DNA from: Pantoea sp. SOD02
Lineage (GTDB): Bacteria > Pseudomonadota > Gammaproteobacteria > Enterobacterales > Enterobacteriaceae
Assembly: GCF_024707505.1 (NCBI RefSeq)
Contig: NZ_CP102604.1
Span: 806,001 to 870,000, forward strand
Length of the DNA: 64,000 bases
Reading direction: 5' to 3'
Under the pieces are notes generated by a model. The model ran no database searches. It saw only the letters and a list, made by a program, of their open reading frames with translations, and was not told where the DNA came from. How positions within the stretch are numbered: position 1 is the stretch's first letter; each line of letters starts with the position of its first letter. The position numbers and the translations under genes were made by a program. This document shows, in pieces, positions 1-12,367 of this stretch.

Positions 1-312
1 TGGATCAACAGCGAGCTGGAAGAGATTGATACCGCGCTGAAAGGTGCATTATCGGTTCTCGCACCCGGCGGCAGGTTGTCGATTATCAGCTTCCACTCAC
101 TGGAAGATCGCTTAGTGAAGCGCTTTATGCGCGATCAGAGCCGTGGTCCGCAGGTGCCAGCAGGGATTCCGATGACCGAGTCGCAGCTCAAAGCTTTAGG
201 CGGACGTGAACTGAAAACGCTGGGCAAGCTGATTCCTGGTGAAGCCGAAGTGAACGAAAACCCACGTGCGCGCAGTTCGGTATTACGTATCGCGGAGCGA
301 ACGGCGTCATGA
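1..312 (+). CDS. rsmH: 16S rRNA m4C1402 methyltransferase RsmH (MraW), C-terminal part
   Basis: The reading frame is open from the first base and ends in TGA at 310-312, leaving about 103 C-terminal residues; the start lies outside the window. The visible part contains the conserved SFHSLEDR stretch near residue 30 of the fragment and the C-terminal [14 protein letters not shown] motif, both typical of RsmH. The enzyme uses SAM to N4-methylate C1402 in the P site of 16S rRNA. It is normally the second gene of the dcw cluster, just before ftsL, exactly as here, and its stop overlaps the ftsL start (ATGA). Identification is secure; only the truncation by the window edge limits the call. Confidence 0.97.
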   Translation, partial: WINSELEEIDTALKGALSVLAPGGRLSIISFHSLEDRLVKRFMRDQSRGPQVPAGIPMTESQLKALGGRELKTLGKLIPGEAEVNENPRARSSVLRIAERTAS

Positions 313-629
313 TTGGCAACGAGCGCCACAGCTTACCCGGTGTTATCGGTGGAGACCTGCTGCGATTTGGCAAGATCCCGCTGTTGCTGCTCATCGCAGT
401 GCTGGTGTCCTCGGTGATCGTCGTGACCACCACGCACAAGACGCGCCTATTAACGGCGCAGCGTGAACAGCTGGTGCTGGAGCGTGATGCGCTCGATATC
501 GAATGGCGCAACCTGATTCTTGAAGAGAACGCACTTGGCGATCACAGCCGCGTAGAGCGGATAGCAACCGATAAACTGCAAATGCAGCATGTTGATCCTT
601 CGCAGGAAAATATTGTGGTGCAGAAATAA
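309..629 (+). CDS. ftsL: Cell division protein FtsL
   Basis: A 106-residue bitopic inner-membrane protein with a short cytoplasmic N-terminus, one hydrophobic segment (about residues 20-40, [15 protein letters not shown]) and a periplasmic coiled-coil part rich in heptads ([20 protein letters not shown]). In the family FtsL forms the FtsQLB complex that activates FtsWI at the septum. The C-terminal half is nearly identical to E. coli FtsL, but the cytoplasmic tail is about 15 residues shorter than the 121-residue E. coli protein. The ATG overlaps the rsmH stop, suggesting translational coupling. The next gene, ftsI, starts 16 bases after its stop. Confidence 0.96.
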   Translation: MIGNERHSLPGVIGGDLLRFGKIPLLLLIAVLVSSVIVVTTTHKTRLLTAQREQLVLERDALDIEWRNLILEENALGDHSRVERIATDKLQMQHVDPSQENIVVQK

Positions 630-645
630 GGAATCGCAGAACTCA

Positions 646-2412
646 ATGAGTGGCGCAGGCAAAACGCTGAAGTTAAAAAAACAAGAAGAAAAGGCCAGCT
701 TTGTAAGCTGGCGCTTTGCGTTACTGTGCGGGTGCATTTTACTGGCGCTGGGCGGACTGCTGTCGCGCGTAGCATGGCTGCAGGTGATCAACCCTGACAA
801 GCTGGTGAAAGAGGGCGATTTGCGTTCGCTGCGCGTGCAATCGGTGCCAACCGCGCGCGGCATGATCAGCGATCGTGCCGGTCGTCCATTGGCGGTGAGC
901 GTGCCGGTGAATGCGATTTGGGCCGATCCGAAAGAGCTGACCGAACACGGCGGCGTCTCGCTGGATAGCCGCTGGAAAGCGCTGTCAGATGCGTTATCGA
1001 TTCCGCTTGATCAACTCGCTGCACGCATCAACGCCAACCCAAAAGGGCGCTTTGTCTATCTGGCGCGCCAGGTGAATCCGGCGATTGGCGAGTATGTGAA
1101 AAAGCTTAAGCTGCCGGGCATCTATCTGCGTGAAGAGTCGCGCCGCTACTATCCGGCGGGCCAGGTTACCGCACACCTGATTGGTTTCACCAACATTGAT
1201 GGTCAGGGCATCGAAGGCATCGAAAAGAGCTTCGACAAATGGCTGACTGGCGCACCGGGCGAACGTACGGTGCGAAAAGACCGCAACGGCCGCGTCATTG
1301 AAGATATCTCCTCGGTAGACAGCCGCGCCGCTCACAATCTCACGCTGAGCATTGATGAACGTCTGCAGGCGCTGGTGTATCGCGAACTGAATAACGCTGT
1401 GGCGTTCAACAAAGCCGAATCAGGCACCGCCGTGTTGGTGGATGTAAACACCGGCGAAGTGCTGGCGATGGCGAACAGCCCCGCTTACAACCCGAATAAT
1501 CTCAGCAACACGCCGAAAGACGTGATGCGTAACCGCGCCATTACCGACATCTTCGAACCAGGTTCCACCGTGAAACCGATGGTGGTGATGACGGCCTTGC
1601 AGCGCGGTGTGGTGAAAGAGAACAGCGTATTGAATACCGTGCCGTACCGCGTAAATGGTCATGAGATCAAAGACGTGGCGCGCTACAACGAATTGACCCT
1701 TACCGGGGTTTTACAGAAGTCGAGTAACGTCGGGGTTTCACGTTTGGCGTTAGCGATGCCCTCCTCAGCACTCGTAGATACTTACGCGCGCTTTGGGCTG
1801 GGTAAACCGACCAATTTGGGGCTGGTCGGGGAAAGTAGTGGCTTATACCCTCAAAAACAACGGTGGTCTGACATAGAGAGGGCCACCTTCTCTTTCGGCT
1901 ACGGGCTAATGGTAACGCCGTTACAGTTAGCGCGAGTCTACGCGACCATTGGCAGCTACGGCATCAATCGCCCGCTGTCGATCACCAAAGTTGACCCGCC
2001 GGTTGCGGGTGAACGCGTTTTCCAGGAAGACCTGGTGAAAACGGTGATGCACATGATGGAAAGCGTTGCGTTGCCTGGCGGTGGTGGGGTTAAAGCCGCC
2101 ATCAAGGGCTATCGCATTGCCATCAAAACCGGTACCGCCAAGAAGGTTGGACCGGATGGACGTTACGTCAACAAATACATTGCTTATACCGCAGGCGTCG
2201 CGCCTGCCAGCCGTCCTCGTTTTGCGCTGGTGGTGGTGATTAACGATCCCCAGGCCGGTAAATATTATGGTGGTGCGGTTTCTGCACCGGTGTTTGGCGC
2301 CATCATGGGCGGCGTGTTGCGTACCATGAATATCGAACCTGATGCGCTGCCGACAGTTGATAAGAACGAGTTGGTGAAGAATAGAAGTGAGGAATCAAGT
2401 GACAGATCGTAA
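646..2412 (+). CDS. ftsI: Septal peptidoglycan transpeptidase FtsI (PBP3)
   Basis: The protein has 588 residues, the same length as E. coli FtsI, if translation starts at ATG 646, which follows an AAGGA-type site and begins [15 protein letters not shown]. An upstream in-frame start at 589 would add 19 residues inside ftsL and is unlikely. Features in order: a basic cytoplasmic tail, one membrane anchor (about 20-40, [16 protein letters not shown]), the pedestal domain, and the penicillin-binding transpeptidase domain. The catalytic motifs are STVK (Ser307), SSN (about 359-361) and KTG (about 494-496). It crosslinks septal murein with FtsW as glycosyltransferase partner and is the target of aztreonam and cephalexin. 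Its 3' end overlaps the murE start. Confidence 0.98.
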   Translation: MSGAGKTLKLKKQEEKASFVSWRFALLCGCILLALGGLLSRVAWLQVINPDKLVKEGDLRSLRVQSVPTARGMISDRAGRPLAVSVPVNAIWADPKELTEHGGVSLDSRWKALSDALSIPLDQLAARINANPKGRFVYLARQVNPAIGEYVKKLKLPGIYLREESRRYYPAGQVTAHLIGFTNIDGQGIEGIEKSFDKWLTGAPGERTVRKDRNGRVIEDISSVDSRAAHNLTLSIDERLQALVYRELNNAVAFNKAESGTAVLVDVNTGEVLAMANSPAYNPNNLSNTPKDVMRNRAITDIFEPGSTVKPMVVMTALQRGVVKENSVLNTVPYRVNGHEIKDVARYNELTLTGVLQKSSNVGVSRLALAMPSSALVDTYARFGLGKPTNLGLVGESSGLYPQKQRWSDIERATFSFGYGLMVTPLQLARVYATIGSYGINRPLSITKVDPPVAGERVFQEDLVKTVMHMMESVALPGGGGVKAAIKGYRIAIKTGTAKKVGPDGRYVNKYIAYTAGVAPASRPRFALVVVINDPQAGKYYGGAVSAPVFGAIMGGVLRTMNIEPDALPTVDKNELVKNRSEESSDRS

Positions 2413-3886
2413 CCTGCGCGACTTACTGGCCCCGTGGGTGCCGGGTGCGCCGGCGCGTCCACTCCGTGACATGACACTAGATAGCCGCGCTGCGGCTTCT
2501 GGCGATCTGTTTATCGCCGTGGCGGGCCATCATGCTGATGGACGTCGTTTTATTCCGCAGGCTATTGCACAAGGCGTGGCGGCAGTGATTGCCGAAGCCG
2601 AAGGTGAAGCCAGCGATGGAGATATCCGTGAGATGCATGGCGTCCCGGTTATCTATCTGGCGCAGTTGCAGCAGCGTCTCTCTGCACTGGCCGGACGCTT
2701 TTATCAGCAGCCTGCAAGCAAACTGAAATTGATTGGTGTTACCGGCACCAACGGTAAAACCACCACCACGCAACTGATGGCGCAGTGGGCCAACTTGCTG
2801 GGTGAAACCGGCGCCGTGATGGGCACGGTCGGCAATGGCCTTTACGGTCAACTGGTGGCAACCGAAAACACCACCGGTTCTGCGGTGGATGTGCAGCATG
2901 TGCTGAATGATTTGGTCGGGCAGGGCGCAACCCTGACGGCAATGGAAGTCTCCTCACACGGTTTGGTGCAGCATCGCGTTGCAGCTTTACCGTTTGCGGC
3001 CGCAGTGTTTACTAACCTGAGCCGCGATCACCTCGATTATCACGGTGATATGCAGAGCTATGAATCGGCTAAATGGTTGCTGTTCTCTGAGCATCAAGTC
3101 GCTGAAGCCATCATCAACGCTGATGATGAAGTGGGCCGTCGCTGGCTGGCAAAACTGCCAGATGCAGTAGCGGTCACCATGGAAGACAATCTGCAATCGG
3201 GCTGTCATGGCCGCTGGCTCAAAGCCACGGCGGTGGATTATCACGATGGCGGTGCGCACATCAAGTTCAGCTCCAGCTGGGGCAACGGCGAGTTTGATAG
3301 CCGCCTGATGGGCGCTTTTAACGTGAGCAACTTGTTGCTGGCGTTGGCTACGCTGCTGGCGCTGGACTATCCGCTTGATGCGCTGGTCGCCACGGCGCCG
3401 CAGCTGCAGCCGGTGTGTGGTCGCATGGAAGTGTTTACTGCGCCAGAAAAACCTACTGTGGTTGTCGATTACGCTCACACGCCAGATGCGCTGGAAAAAG
3501 CGCTGGAAGCGGCGCGTCTGCACTGCAAAGGTCAGTTGTGGTGCGTGTTTGGCTGCGGTGGCGATCGTGACAAAGGCAAACGTCCGCTGATGGGCGCGAT
3601 TGCTGAGCAGTTCTCCGACATCGTGGTGATCACCGACGATAATCCGCGCAGCGAAGAGCCGATGGCGATTGTGAATGACATTCTCACCGGCTTGCTCGAT
3701 CCGGGCCGTGCGCGCGTGGTTTCCGGTCGTGCGCAGGCGGTCACCAACGCCGTGATGCAAGCCGGCGCGGATGACATCGTGTTGGTGGCCGGAAAAGGTC
3801 ACGAAGATTATCAAATCATTGGCAACCGTCGTCTGGATTACTCCGATCGCGACACAGTCGCCCGTTTGTTGGGGGTGATGGCATGA
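2399..3886 (+). CDS. murE: UDP-MurNAc-tripeptide synthetase MurE
   Basis: A cytoplasmic ATP-dependent Mur ligase that adds meso-diaminopimelate to UDP-MurNAc-L-Ala-D-Glu. GTG 2399 gives 495 residues, the E. coli length, and has a GTGAGG site 6 bases upstream; a second GTG at 2387 is possible but less likely. The P-loop [14 protein letters not shown] lies near residue 111. The DDNPRSEEP motif near residue 414 holds the residues that select meso-DAP in Gram-negative MurE. The start overlaps the end of ftsI by 14 bases and the stop overlaps murF (ATGA), so the genes are translationally coupled. Confidence 0.98.
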   Translation: MTDRNLRDLLAPWVPGAPARPLRDMTLDSRAAASGDLFIAVAGHHADGRRFIPQAIAQGVAAVIAEAEGEASDGDIREMHGVPVIYLAQLQQRLSALAGRFYQQPASKLKLIGVTGTNGKTTTTQLMAQWANLLGETGAVMGTVGNGLYGQLVATENTTGSAVDVQHVLNDLVGQGATLTAMEVSSHGLVQHRVAALPFAAAVFTNLSRDHLDYHGDMQSYESAKWLLFSEHQVAEAIINADDEVGRRWLAKLPDAVAVTMEDNLQSGCHGRWLKATAVDYHDGGAHIKFSSSWGNGEFDSRLMGAFNVSNLLLALATLLALDYPLDALVATAPQLQPVCGRMEVFTAPEKPTVVVDYAHTPDALEKALEAARLHCKGQLWCVFGCGGDRDKGKRPLMGAIAEQFSDIVVITDDNPRSEEPMAIVNDILTGLLDPGRARVVSGRAQAVTNAVMQAGADDIVLVAGKGHEDYQIIGNRRLDYSDRDTVARLLGVMA

Positions 3887-5244
3887 TTCCCGTTTCTCTC
3901 AACACACTGGCCGAAATCAGCGGCGGTCAACTGCACGGCGCGGACTTAACCATTGCCGATGTCACCACCGATACACGTAAAGTCACCGCCGGCAGCCTGT
4001 TTGTGGCGCTGGTGGGTGAACGTTTTGATGCGCACGATTTCGCTAACGATGCGATTGATAACGGCGCGCAGGCGCTGCTGGTAAGTAAGCTGTTGAAGGT
4101 TTCTGTACCGCAGGTGGTTGTCGCTGATACGCGCATTGCTTTCGGGCAACTCGCTGCGTGGGTACGCCAACAGGCGAAAGCGCGCGTGGTTGCCTTGACC
4201 GGTTCATCCGGCAAAACCTCGGTCAAAGAGATGACCGCCGCGATTCTGCGTCAGTGCGGTGAAACGCTCTACACCGCAGGCAACCTGAACAATGACTTCG
4301 GCGTGCCGATGACGCTGCTGCGTCTCACCAAAGAACATGCTTACGCAGTGATTGAGTTAGGCGCTAATCATCAAGGCGAAATTGCTTACACCACCGATCT
4401 GGTGCGTCCGGAAACCGCGTTGGTAAATAACCTGGCCGCCGCTCATCTGGAAGGCTTTGGTTCACTGGCCGGTGTGGCGAAAGCTAAAGGCGAAATTTTT
4501 GGCGGCTTGCCGGTACACGGTACTGCGATCGTCAACGCTGACAGCAACGATCTGGTCAACTGGCAATCACAGTTTGTGGATAAAACCCTGTGGCGTTTCT
4601 CGCCGCAGCCGATGGCTGATGCAGAGTTCCGCTCCAGTGAAATCGTGCTGCGTGCCGATGCCACGCTGTTCACGCTGCATACGCCACGCGGTGATATCGC
4701 CGTGGAGTTGCCGCTGCCAGGCCGTCATAACATCGCAAATGCGTTAGCCGCTGCAGCGCTGGCGTTGTCGGTGGATGCGCCGCTGACGGCGATTCAAGCT
4801 GGCCTTAAAACCTTGCAGCCTGTTCCTGGTCGACTGTTCCCGATTCGTCTGGCGGCCAATCAACTGCTGCTGGATGACAGCTACAACGCCAACGTCGGTT
4901 CTATGACGGCTGCCGCGCAGGTGCTGGGCGATATGCCGGGTTACCGCGTGATGGTGGTGGGCGATATGGCTGAGCTGGGCGATGAAGCAGAACTGTGTCA
5001 TCGCCAGGTGGGCGATGCGGCTAAAGCGGCCGGCATTGATTGCGTGCTGAGCACCGGAACTCTGAGCCAGTTGATTGGCGAAAGCAGCGGGAAAGGCGAG
5101 CATTTCGCCACTAAAACCGCGCTGACTGAACGTTTACGCACATTGCTATCCGAACATCAGGACATCACTATTTTGGTTAAAGGTTCACGTAGTGCCGCCA
5201 TGGAGCAGGTAGTACAGAGCTTACAGGAGAAAGGAACATGCTAG
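3883..5244 (+). CDS. murF: UDP-MurNAc-tripeptide D-Ala-D-Ala ligase MurF
   Basis: A 453-residue Mur ligase (E. coli 452) that joins D-Ala-D-Ala to UDP-MurNAc-tripeptide, completing the soluble pentapeptide precursor. An N-terminal substrate domain is followed by the ATP-binding domain with [14 protein letters not shown] near residue 107 and a C-terminal domain with [11 protein letters not shown] near residue 330. It is cytoplasmic and works between MurE and MraY in the pathway, mirrored by its position between these genes. It overlaps murE by 4 bases and mraY by 7 bases. Confidence 0.98.
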   Translation: MIPVSLNTLAEISGGQLHGADLTIADVTTDTRKVTAGSLFVALVGERFDAHDFANDAIDNGAQALLVSKLLKVSVPQVVVADTRIAFGQLAAWVRQQAKARVVALTGSSGKTSVKEMTAAILRQCGETLYTAGNLNNDFGVPMTLLRLTKEHAYAVIELGANHQGEIAYTTDLVRPETALVNNLAAAHLEGFGSLAGVAKAKGEIFGGLPVHGTAIVNADSNDLVNWQSQFVDKTLWRFSPQPMADAEFRSSEIVLRADATLFTLHTPRGDIAVELPLPGRHNIANALAAAALALSVDAPLTAIQAGLKTLQPVPGRLFPIRLAANQLLLDDSYNANVGSMTAAAQVLGDMPGYRVMVVGDMAELGDEAELCHRQVGDAAKAAGIDCVLSTGTLSQLIGESSGKGEHFATKTALTERLRTLLSEHQDITILVKGSRSAAMEQVVQSLQEKGTC

Positions 5245-6320
5245 TCTGGCTGGCCGAACATCTGGTCGCATTTTATTCCGGCTTTAACGTCTTCTCGTAT
5301 CTGACGTTTCGCGCCATTGTCAGCCTGCTGACCGCTTTGTTCATTTCTCTGTGGATGGGCCCGCGCCTGATTGCCTGGTTGCAGAAACTGCAGATCGGCC
5401 AGGTGGTGCGTAACGACGGTCCAGAATCACACTTCAGCAAGCGTGGCACGCCAACCATGGGCGGCGTGATGATCCTCACCTCCATCACCATTTCGGTGTT
5501 GATGTGGGCTTATCCGTCTAATCCATATGTCTGGTGCGTACTGGTGGTACTGGTTGGTTTTGGCATCATCGGCTTTGTGGATGACTATCGCAAAGTGGTG
5601 CGCAAAGACACTAAAGGGCTGATCGCGCGCTGGAAATACTTCTGGATGTCGGTGATTTCGCTGGCCGTTGCATTCGCGCTGTTTATCGCCGGTAAGGATA
5701 CGCCTGCGACGCAGCTGGTGGTGCCGTTCTTCAAAGACATCATGCCGCAGCTGGGACTGTTCTACGTGGTGCTGGCCTACTTCGTGATTGTCGGTACCGG
5801 CAACGCGGTTAACTTAACTGACGGCCTTGATGGCTTAGCCATTATGCCAACGGTATTCGTGGCAGCAGGCTTTGCGTTGGTGGCGTGGGCGACCGGTAAC
5901 GTCAAGTTTGCCGAATATCTGCACATTCCTTATTTACGGCACGCGGGTGAATTGGTGATTGTCTGTACCGCGATTGTCGGAGCCGGACTCGGATTTTTGT
6001 GGTTCAACACCTATCCAGCGCAAGTGTTCATGGGCGATGTCGGCTCACTGGCGCTGGGCGGCGCGCTCGGCACTATCGCCGTGCTGCTGCGTCAGGAATT
6101 CTTGCTGTTAATCATGGGCGGCGTGTTTGTGGTCGAAACGCTGTCGGTGATTCTGCAGGTGGGATCGTTCAAGCTGCGCGGTCAACGCATTTTCCGCATG
6201 GCGCCGATTCACCATCACTATGAATTGAAAGGCTGGCCGGAGCCGCGCGTCATCGTGCGCTTCTGGATTATTTCGCTGATGCTGGTGCTGATTGGCCTGG
6301 CAACGCTGAAGGTACGTTAA
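5238..6320 (+). CDS. mraY: Phospho-N-acetylmuramoyl-pentapeptide transferase MraY
   Basis: A 360-residue polytopic inner-membrane enzyme (about ten hydrophobic segments) of the same length as in E. coli. It transfers phospho-MurNAc-pentapeptide to undecaprenyl phosphate, giving lipid I. Conserved signatures are GFVDDYRK (near 115), [10 protein letters not shown] (near 193) with the catalytic aspartates, and MAPIHHHYE (near 323). It lies between murF and murD, with only 2 bases before murD. Confidence 0.98.
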   Translation: MLVWLAEHLVAFYSGFNVFSYLTFRAIVSLLTALFISLWMGPRLIAWLQKLQIGQVVRNDGPESHFSKRGTPTMGGVMILTSITISVLMWAYPSNPYVWCVLVVLVGFGIIGFVDDYRKVVRKDTKGLIARWKYFWMSVISLAVAFALFIAGKDTPATQLVVPFFKDIMPQLGLFYVVLAYFVIVGTGNAVNLTDGLDGLAIMPTVFVAAGFALVAWATGNVKFAEYLHIPYLRHAGELVIVCTAIVGAGLGFLWFNTYPAQVFMGDVGSLALGGALGTIAVLLRQEFLLLIMGGVFVVETLSVILQVGSFKLRGQRIFRMAPIHHHYELKGWPEPRVIVRFWIISLMLVLIGLATLKVR

Positions 6321-6322
6321 TC

Positions 6323-7639
6323 ATGGCTGACTATCGGGGCAGAAAAGTCGTCATCATTGGATTAGGCATTACTGGCCTCTCCTGTGTTGATTTCTTACTC
6401 GCGCAAGGCGTAACGCCACGCGTGATGGATACCCGTGTCTCGCCGCCGGGGCTGGACAAGCTGCCAGCCTCGGTGGAGCGCTATGTTGGCGGTATTAATC
6501 GCGATTGGCTGCTGGCGTCCGATCTGATTATCGCTAGCCCAGGCATCGCGCTGGCGCATCCTGCTTTAAGCGAAGCCGCTGATGCCGGGATTGAAATCAT
6601 TGGCGATATCGAGCTTTTCTGCCGTGAAGCGCAGGCACCAATTGTGGCGATTACCGGTTCGAACGGCAAAAGCACCGTGACGACGCTGGTGGGTGAAATG
6701 GCGCGTGCCGCAGGTTGGCAGGTAGGCGTGGGCGGCAACATCGGTTTGCCGGCGCTAACACTGCTGAAATCGCCAGCACAGCTTTATGTACTCGAGCTCT
6801 CCAGCTTCCAACTGGAAACCACGCACAGTTTGAAAGCGGCCGCCGCGACGATCCTTAATCTCACCGAGGATCATATGGATCGCTATCCGCTGGGCATGCA
6901 GCAATATCGTGCCGCCAAACTGCGTATTTACGAGAATGCTAGCGTTTGCGTAGTGAATGCTGACGATGGCATGACCATGCCGGTGCGGGGTGTTGAACAG
7001 CGCTGCGTGAGCTTCGGCATCAACCTTGGCGATTATCATCTTAATCAGCAGCAAGGCAGCACCTGGCTGAGAGCGAAGGGCGAGAAAGTCCTGAATACCG
7101 ATGAGATGACGCTGGTAGGTCAACACAATTACACCAACGCGTTGGCAGCGCTGGCATTAGCCGACGCGGTGAACATCCCGCGCGCTTCCAGCCTGAAAGC
7201 CTTAACCACCTTTACCGGCCTGGCGCACCGCTTCCAGCTGGTGCATGAAGCCAATGGCGTGCGTTGGATCAACGATTCCAAAGCCACCAACGTTGGCAGC
7301 ACCGAAGCGGCGCTTAACGGCCTACAGGTAAAAGGCACGTTGTGGTTGCTGCTGGGCGGCGACGGCAAATCGGCTGATTTCAGCCCGCTGGCGCGCTATC
7401 TGCAAGGCGACAACGTGAAGCTGTTCTGTTTTGGTCGCGATGGCGATGCGTTAGCGGCACTGCGTCCGGAGATCGCCACGCGCACAGAAACCATGCAGCA
7501 GGCGATGGCGCAAATTGCCGCACAGGTAAAAGCGGGCGATATGGTGCTGTTATCACCGGCCTGCGCCAGCCTTGACCAGTTCCGGAATTTTGAACAGCGC
7601 GGCGATCAGTTCGCGCAACTGGCGAAGGAGTTGAGCTGA
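6323..7639 (+). CDS. murD: UDP-MurNAc-L-Ala D-glutamate ligase MurD
   Basis: A 438-residue cytoplasmic Mur ligase, the length of E. coli MurD, that adds D-Glu to UDP-MurNAc-L-Ala. The N-terminal Rossmann-like domain opens with [12 protein letters not shown] and the P-loop [14 protein letters not shown] lies near residue 110. The C-terminal third has the WINDSKATN motif with the carbamylated-lysine neighbourhood and the conserved [12 protein letters not shown]. The stop TGA shares a base with the ftsW ATG, so the pair is tightly coupled. Confidence 0.98.
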   Translation: MADYRGRKVVIIGLGITGLSCVDFLLAQGVTPRVMDTRVSPPGLDKLPASVERYVGGINRDWLLASDLIIASPGIALAHPALSEAADAGIEIIGDIELFCREAQAPIVAITGSNGKSTVTTLVGEMARAAGWQVGVGGNIGLPALTLLKSPAQLYVLELSSFQLETTHSLKAAAATILNLTEDHMDRYPLGMQQYRAAKLRIYENASVCVVNADDGMTMPVRGVEQRCVSFGINLGDYHLNQQQGSTWLRAKGEKVLNTDEMTLVGQHNYTNALAALALADAVNIPRASSLKALTTFTGLAHRFQLVHEANGVRWINDSKATNVGSTEAALNGLQVKGTLWLLLGGDGKSADFSPLARYLQGDNVKLFCFGRDGDALAALRPEIATRTETMQQAMAQIAAQVKAGDMVLLSPACASLDQFRNFEQRGDQFAQLAKELS

Positions 7640-8853
7640 TGCGCATTCCTGGAGCCGGTATCGCCAATTATCTGTCCGTGCGCCTGCGCGATTGGGTGAT
7701 GGGCGCACGCGACAATGATGATGCGCCGGTGGTGCTGTATGACCGCACGCTGCTGTGGCTGACCTTTGGTCTGGCGCTGATCGGTTTTGTGATGGTGACG
7801 TCGGCGTCGATGCCGGTTGGCCAACGTCTGAACGAAGATCCGTTCTACTTTGCCAAGCGTGATGCGTTCTATATCGCTTTGGCCTTCGGCATGGCGCTGG
7901 TGACCTTGCGTATCCCAATGGATTTCTGGCAGCGCTACAGCAACGTGATGCTGATGGTTTCAGTGGTGATGTTGCTGATCGTGTTGGTGGTCGGTAGCTC
8001 GGTGAACGGTGCATCGCGCTGGATTGCCCTTGGCCCGCTGCGTATTCAGCCGGCTGAGCTCTCGAAGTTGACGCTGTTCTGCTATCTCGCCAGCTATCTG
8101 GTGCGCAAAGTAGAAGAGGTGCGTAACAACTTCTGGGGCTTCTGTAAGCCGATGGGCGTGATGGTGGTGCTGGCCGTGCTGCTGCTGGCGCAGCCGGACC
8201 TCGGTACGGTGGTTGTGTTGTTTGTTACCACGCTGGCGATGCTGTTCCTCGCCGGTGCGAAAATGTGGCAGTTCCTGGCGATCATCGGCTCCGGCATTTT
8301 CGCCGTGGTGCTGCTAATCATTGCTGAACCGTACCGTATGCGCCGTGTAACGTCCTTCTGGAACCCGTGGGAAGATCCCTTCGGCAGCGGCTACCAGCTG
8401 ACGCAATCTTTGATGGCGTTTGGGCGCGGTGAGTTCTGGGGACAGGGCTTAGGCAACTCGGTGCAGAAACTGGAATATCTGCCAGAAGCACATACCGACT
8501 TTATCTTCTCCATCATCGGTGAAGAGTTGGGTTATGTCGGTGTGGTTTTAGCGCTGTTGATGGTATTCTTCGTCGCTTTTCGCGCGATGTCGATTGGTCG
8601 CCGTGCTCTGGAGATCGATCAGCGCTTCTCAGGCTTCCTCGCTTGCTCAATTGGCGTGTGGTTTAGCTTCCAGGCGCTGGTTAACGTCGGTGCGGCTGCG
8701 GGCATGCTGCCGACCAAAGGTCTGACATTGCCGCTGATCAGTTACGGTGGTTCGAGTCTGATCATCATGTCGACCGCCATCGTGTTTTTATTGCGCATAG
8801 ATTATGAAACGCGCCTGGCGAAAGCGCAGGCGTTTACCCGAGGTGCTCGATGA
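7639..8853 (+). CDS. ftsW: Septal peptidoglycan glycosyltransferase FtsW (SEDS family)
   Basis: A 404-residue polytopic membrane protein of the SEDS family (E. coli 414). It polymerises lipid II at the septum together with FtsI. About ten membrane segments follow a short N-terminal cytoplasmic tail. Family signatures include [13 protein letters not shown] (about 133-145), the extracytoplasmic loop with [16 protein letters not shown] (about 283-298) that bears the catalytic Asp, and [11 protein letters not shown] near the C-terminus. It overlaps murG by 4 bases. Confidence 0.97.
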   Translation: MRIPGAGIANYLSVRLRDWVMGARDNDDAPVVLYDRTLLWLTFGLALIGFVMVTSASMPVGQRLNEDPFYFAKRDAFYIALAFGMALVTLRIPMDFWQRYSNVMLMVSVVMLLIVLVVGSSVNGASRWIALGPLRIQPAELSKLTLFCYLASYLVRKVEEVRNNFWGFCKPMGVMVVLAVLLLAQPDLGTVVVLFVTTLAMLFLAGAKMWQFLAIIGSGIFAVVLLIIAEPYRMRRVTSFWNPWEDPFGSGYQLTQSLMAFGRGEFWGQGLGNSVQKLEYLPEAHTDFIFSIIGEELGYVGVVLALLMVFFVAFRAMSIGRRALEIDQRFSGFLACSIGVWFSFQALVNVGAAAGMLPTKGLTLPLISYGGSSLIIMSTAIVFLLRIDYETRLAKAQAFTRGAR

Positions 8854-9908
8854 GTGGCAAACGGCTGATGGTCATGGCAGGCGGTACTGGCGGGCATGTG
8901 TTCCCCGGTCTGGCCGTTGCCCATCACCTGATGGAACAAGGCTGGCAGGTGCGCTGGCTGGGAACCGCGGACCGAATGGAAGCGGATTTGGTACCGAAAC
9001 ACGGCATTGAAATTGATTTTATCCGCATCAGCGGTTTACGCGGTAAAGGCGTGAAAGCGCAGTTGCTGGCACCGGTGCGCATTTTCAATGCCTGGCGCCA
9101 GGCGCGTCGCATCATGAAGAGCTGGCAGCCGGATGTGGTGCTGGGCATGGGCGGCTATGTTTCAGGTCCCGGCGGTTTAGCCGCGTGGAGCTGCGGTATC
9201 CCGGTGGTGCTGCATGAGCAGAACGGCATTGCCGGCCTGACCAATAAGTGGCTGGCGAAAATCGCCACCAAAGTGATGCAGGCGTTTCCCGGTGCGTTTC
9301 CAAATGCTGAAGTGGTTGGCAATCCGGTGCGTACCGATGTGTTGGCGCTGCCGTTACCGGCAGAACGTCTGAGCGCACGTTCCGGCCCGATTCGCGTGCT
9401 GGTCGTCGGTGGCAGCCAGGGCGCGCGCATCCTCAACCAAACCGTGCCGCAAGTGGCCGCAGAGTTGGGCGAAGCGATTACGGTTTGGCATCAAACCGGC
9501 AAAGGTGGACTGGAAACCGTGCAGCAGGCCTACCGCGCAGCGGGCCAGCCGCAGCACAAAGTCACCGAGTTTATCGATGACATGGCCGAAGCTTACGCCT
9601 GGGCCGATGTGGTGGTGTGCCGTTCGGGCGCATTGACGGTGAGCGAAGTGGCCGCCGCAGGTTTACCGGCGATTTTCGTGCCGTTTCAGCACAAAGATCG
9701 TCAGCAGTACTGGAATGCGTTGCCGCTGGAAAAAGCGGGCGCAGCCAAAATTTTCGAGCAGCCGCAATTTACCGCAGCTGTGGTAGCGGACACGCTGCGT
9801 CACTGGGATCGCACCACATTGTTGGCGATGGCAGAAAAAGCCCGTCAGGTCGCGATTCCCGATGCAACCGAGCGGGTTGCAAATGAAGTGGCGCGCGTCG
9901 CGAAGTAA
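8850..9908 (+). CDS. murG: Lipid I N-acetylglucosaminyltransferase MurG
   Basis: A 352-residue peripheral inner-membrane GT28 enzyme (E. coli 355) that transfers GlcNAc from UDP-GlcNAc to lipid I, forming lipid II. The N-terminal glycine-rich [14 protein letters not shown] (about 9-22), the middle GGSQGAR loop (about 188-194) and the [13 protein letters not shown] donor-binding segment (about 276-288) are all present. It starts inside the ftsW 3' end and is followed by a 69-base gap before murC, in which I see no clear promoter or terminator. Confidence 0.98.
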   Translation: MSGKRLMVMAGGTGGHVFPGLAVAHHLMEQGWQVRWLGTADRMEADLVPKHGIEIDFIRISGLRGKGVKAQLLAPVRIFNAWRQARRIMKSWQPDVVLGMGGYVSGPGGLAAWSCGIPVVLHEQNGIAGLTNKWLAKIATKVMQAFPGAFPNAEVVGNPVRTDVLALPLPAERLSARSGPIRVLVVGGSQGARILNQTVPQVAAELGEAITVWHQTGKGGLETVQQAYRAAGQPQHKVTEFIDDMAEAYAWADVVVCRSGALTVSEVAAAGLPAIFVPFQHKDRQQYWNALPLEKAGAAKIFEQPQFTAAVVADTLRHWDRTTLLAMAEKARQVAIPDATERVANEVARVAK

Positions 9909-9977
9909 TTAATCGGCCAGTTGATTTGGCCCGTACCTTTAGCAGGTGCAAACGGGAAAAACAGGTAATTGAAACAG

Positions 9978-11453
9978 ATGAATACACAACAATTGGCAAA
10001 ACTGCGTTCTATTGTGCCCGAGATGCGTCGCGTCCGGCACATTCACTTTGTCGGCATCGGTGGTGCTGGCATGGGCGGTATTGCCGAGGTGTTGGCGAAC
10101 GAAGGCTATCACATTAGCGGTTCTGATCTGGCACCGAACGCGGTGACACAGCATCTGGCGGCGCTGGGCGCGACGATTTATTTCAACCATCGTCCGGAAA
10201 ACGTCACCGATGCCAGCGTTGTCGTAGTGTCGACAGCCGTTGCGCAGGATAACCCTGAGCTGGTTGCCGCACGTGAGCAGCGTATTCCCGTCATTCGTCG
10301 TGCTGAGATGTTGGCAGAACTGATGCGTTTCCGTCACGGCATTGCTGTTGCCGGTACGCACGGTAAAACCACCACCACCGCGATGGTGACCAGCATTTAC
10401 GCGGAAGGCGGACTGGATCCGACCTTCGTTAACGGCGGATTGGTTAAAGCCGCAGGTACGCATGCGCGCCTGGGCAGCAGCCGTTACCTGATTGCAGAAG
10501 CAGATGAAAGTGATGCGTCCTTCCTGCATCTGCAACCGATGGTGGCGATTGTCACCAACATCGAAGCGGATCACATGGACACGTATCAGGGCGATTTTGA
10601 GAACCTGAAGCAGACGTTCATTAATTTCCTGCACAACCTGCCGTTCTACGGACGCGCGGTAATGTGCGTGGATGACGCGGTGATTCGTGACCTGATTCCG
10701 CGCGTAGGCCGCCAGGTAACAACTTACGGCTTCAGCGATGACGCAGATGTACGTATCGAGAATTATGAGCAGCGTGGCGCACAAGGGCACTTCACCATCA
10801 TCCGTCAGGATAAGCCGGTGCTGAAAGTGACGCTGAATGCGCCGGGCCGCCACAACGCCCTGAACGCAGCTGCTGCGGTAGCTGTCGCCAGCGAGGAAGG
10901 TATCGAAGATAACGCGATTCTGGCCGCGTTGGAGAGCTTCCAGGGCACCGGACGCCGCTTTGACGTGCTGGGCGAGTTCGATACCGCCGCCGTTAACGGT
11001 AATCCAGGCAGCGCGATGCTGGTCGACGATTACGGCCATCATCCTACCGAAGTAGATGTCACCATCAAAGCCGCACGTGCAGGCTGGCCTGACAAGAAGC
11101 TGGTGATGGTGTTCCAGCCGCATCGTTATACGCGTACCCGTGACCTGTTTGATGATTTCGCGAATGTGCTGTCGCAGGTGGATGTGTTGCTGATGCTGGA
11201 TGTCTATCCGGCGGGTGAAGCCGCGATTCCGGGCGCTGACAGCCGTTCGCTGTGCCGCGCGATTCGTAACCGTGGCAAGGTTGATCCGATTCTGGTCTCT
11301 GAGCATGACGCGCTGCCAGATGCGCTGGCGCCGTTGCTGTCGGGCGACGATCTGGTGATCGTGCAGGGCGCAGGCAACATCGGCAAGATTGCCCGCAAGC
11401 TGGCCGAAAACGAATTGCAGCCTGCCATTAAGACGGAGGCGCGTCATGACTGA
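9978..11453 (+). CDS. murC: UDP-N-acetylmuramate L-alanine ligase MurC
   Basis: The first Mur ligase of the pathway, adding L-Ala to UDP-MurNAc. ATG 9978 gives 491 residues, identical in length to E. coli MurC, beginning [11 protein letters not shown]; an in-frame TTG at 9969 is a weaker alternative. The N-terminal Rossmann motif [15 protein letters not shown] is near residue 24, the P-loop [11 protein letters not shown] near 124, and the EADESDASF and DDYGHHP motifs follow. The stop lies 8 bases inside ddlB, so the two alanine-handling ligases are translationally coupled. Confidence 0.98.
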   Translation: MNTQQLAKLRSIVPEMRRVRHIHFVGIGGAGMGGIAEVLANEGYHISGSDLAPNAVTQHLAALGATIYFNHRPENVTDASVVVVSTAVAQDNPELVAAREQRIPVIRRAEMLAELMRFRHGIAVAGTHGKTTTTAMVTSIYAEGGLDPTFVNGGLVKAAGTHARLGSSRYLIAEADESDASFLHLQPMVAIVTNIEADHMDTYQGDFENLKQTFINFLHNLPFYGRAVMCVDDAVIRDLIPRVGRQVTTYGFSDDADVRIENYEQRGAQGHFTIIRQDKPVLKVTLNAPGRHNALNAAAAVAVASEEGIEDNAILAALESFQGTGRRFDVLGEFDTAAVNGNPGSAMLVDDYGHHPTEVDVTIKAARAGWPDKKLVMVFQPHRYTRTRDLFDDFANVLSQVDVLLMLDVYPAGEAAIPGADSRSLCRAIRNRGKVDPILVSEHDALPDALAPLLSGDDLVIVQGAGNIGKIARKLAENELQPAIKTEARHD

Positions 11454-12366
11454 GAAGGTTGCAGTATTGATGGGCGGCACTTCGGCAGAGCGTGACGTGT
11501 CGCTGATGTCCGGTGCGGCGGTGCTAGCCGGACTGCGTGAAATGGGCATCGATGCGCATGCGGTCGATACGCGTGATGTGTCGGTGCTGGATCTGAAACA
11601 GCAGGGCTTCGCTAAAGCGTTTATTGCTTTGCACGGTCGTGGTGGTGAAGACGGCACGCTGCAAGCGGTGCTGGAGTTCCTGCAACTGCCCTATACCGGC
11701 AGCGGCGTGATGGCTTCCGCCATCACAATGGACAAACTGCGCAGCAAATTGCTGTGGCAGGGCAGGGGATTACCCTCAGGCAAATTTGTCTGGCTGACGC
11801 GTCAGCAGCATGAGCAAGGTTTAGACGCCGATACCACCGCCGCCATTGAGGCGCTGGGCTTACCGCTGTTTGTGAAGCCAAGCTGCGAAGGTTCTAGCGT
11901 CGGTATCAGCCGCGTGAACCATGCGGATGCCTTACCCGCAGCGCTTGAAGAAGCTTTTCGTCATGATGATGACGTACTGATCGAAGCTTTTCTGAGCGGC
12001 GCGGAGTACACCGTGGGCATCGTGGGTGAGCAAATTCTGCCTTCCATCAGAATTAAAACCGCCAGCGAGTTCTATGACTATGAAGCTAAATACATTTCTG
12101 ACGATACTGAATACTTCTGCCCGAGCGGATTAAGCGCCGAGCAGGAAGCAGAATTGCAGACGTTGGTGTGGTCAGCCTGGCGCGCATTGGGTTGCAGCGG
12201 CTGGGGTCGTGTCGACGTGATGGCTGACGGTGAGGGCAACTTCCAACTGCTGGAAGTGAATACTTCGCCTGGCATGACCAGCCACAGCTTAGTGCCGATG
12301 GCCGCGAAGCAAGCGGGATACAGCTTCCCGCAGCTGGTAGCGCGTATTCTGGAGCTAGCTGACTGA
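11446..12366 (+). CDS. ddlB: D-alanine-D-alanine ligase DdlB
   Basis: An ATP-grasp ligase of 306 residues, the same as E. coli DdlB, that makes the D-Ala-D-Ala dipeptide used by MurF and is the target of D-cycloserine. ATG 11446 ([11 protein letters not shown]) is chosen because the longer frame runs backwards into murC without family similarity. Motifs seen are the N-terminal [14 protein letters not shown], the [13 protein letters not shown] loop (about 144-156) and the C-terminal [15 protein letters not shown] metal and substrate site (about 270-284). ftsQ follows after one base. Confidence 0.97.
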   Translation: MTEKVAVLMGGTSAERDVSLMSGAAVLAGLREMGIDAHAVDTRDVSVLDLKQQGFAKAFIALHGRGGEDGTLQAVLEFLQLPYTGSGVMASAITMDKLRSKLLWQGRGLPSGKFVWLTRQQHEQGLDADTTAAIEALGLPLFVKPSCEGSSVGISRVNHADALPAALEEAFRHDDDVLIEAFLSGAEYTVGIVGEQILPSIRIKTASEFYDYEAKYISDDTEYFCPSGLSAEQEAELQTLVWSAWRALGCSGWGRVDVMADGEGNFQLLEVNTSPGMTSHSLVPMAAKQAGYSFPQLVARILELAD

Positions 12367-12367
12367 T

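Noticed and set aside
9939..11657. A 572-codon open frame on the minus strand across murC and ddlB
   Set aside because: It mirrors the conserved murC and ddlB genes on the plus strand and has a composition typical of an antisense shadow (His, Gln and Arg rich), with no recognisable domain.
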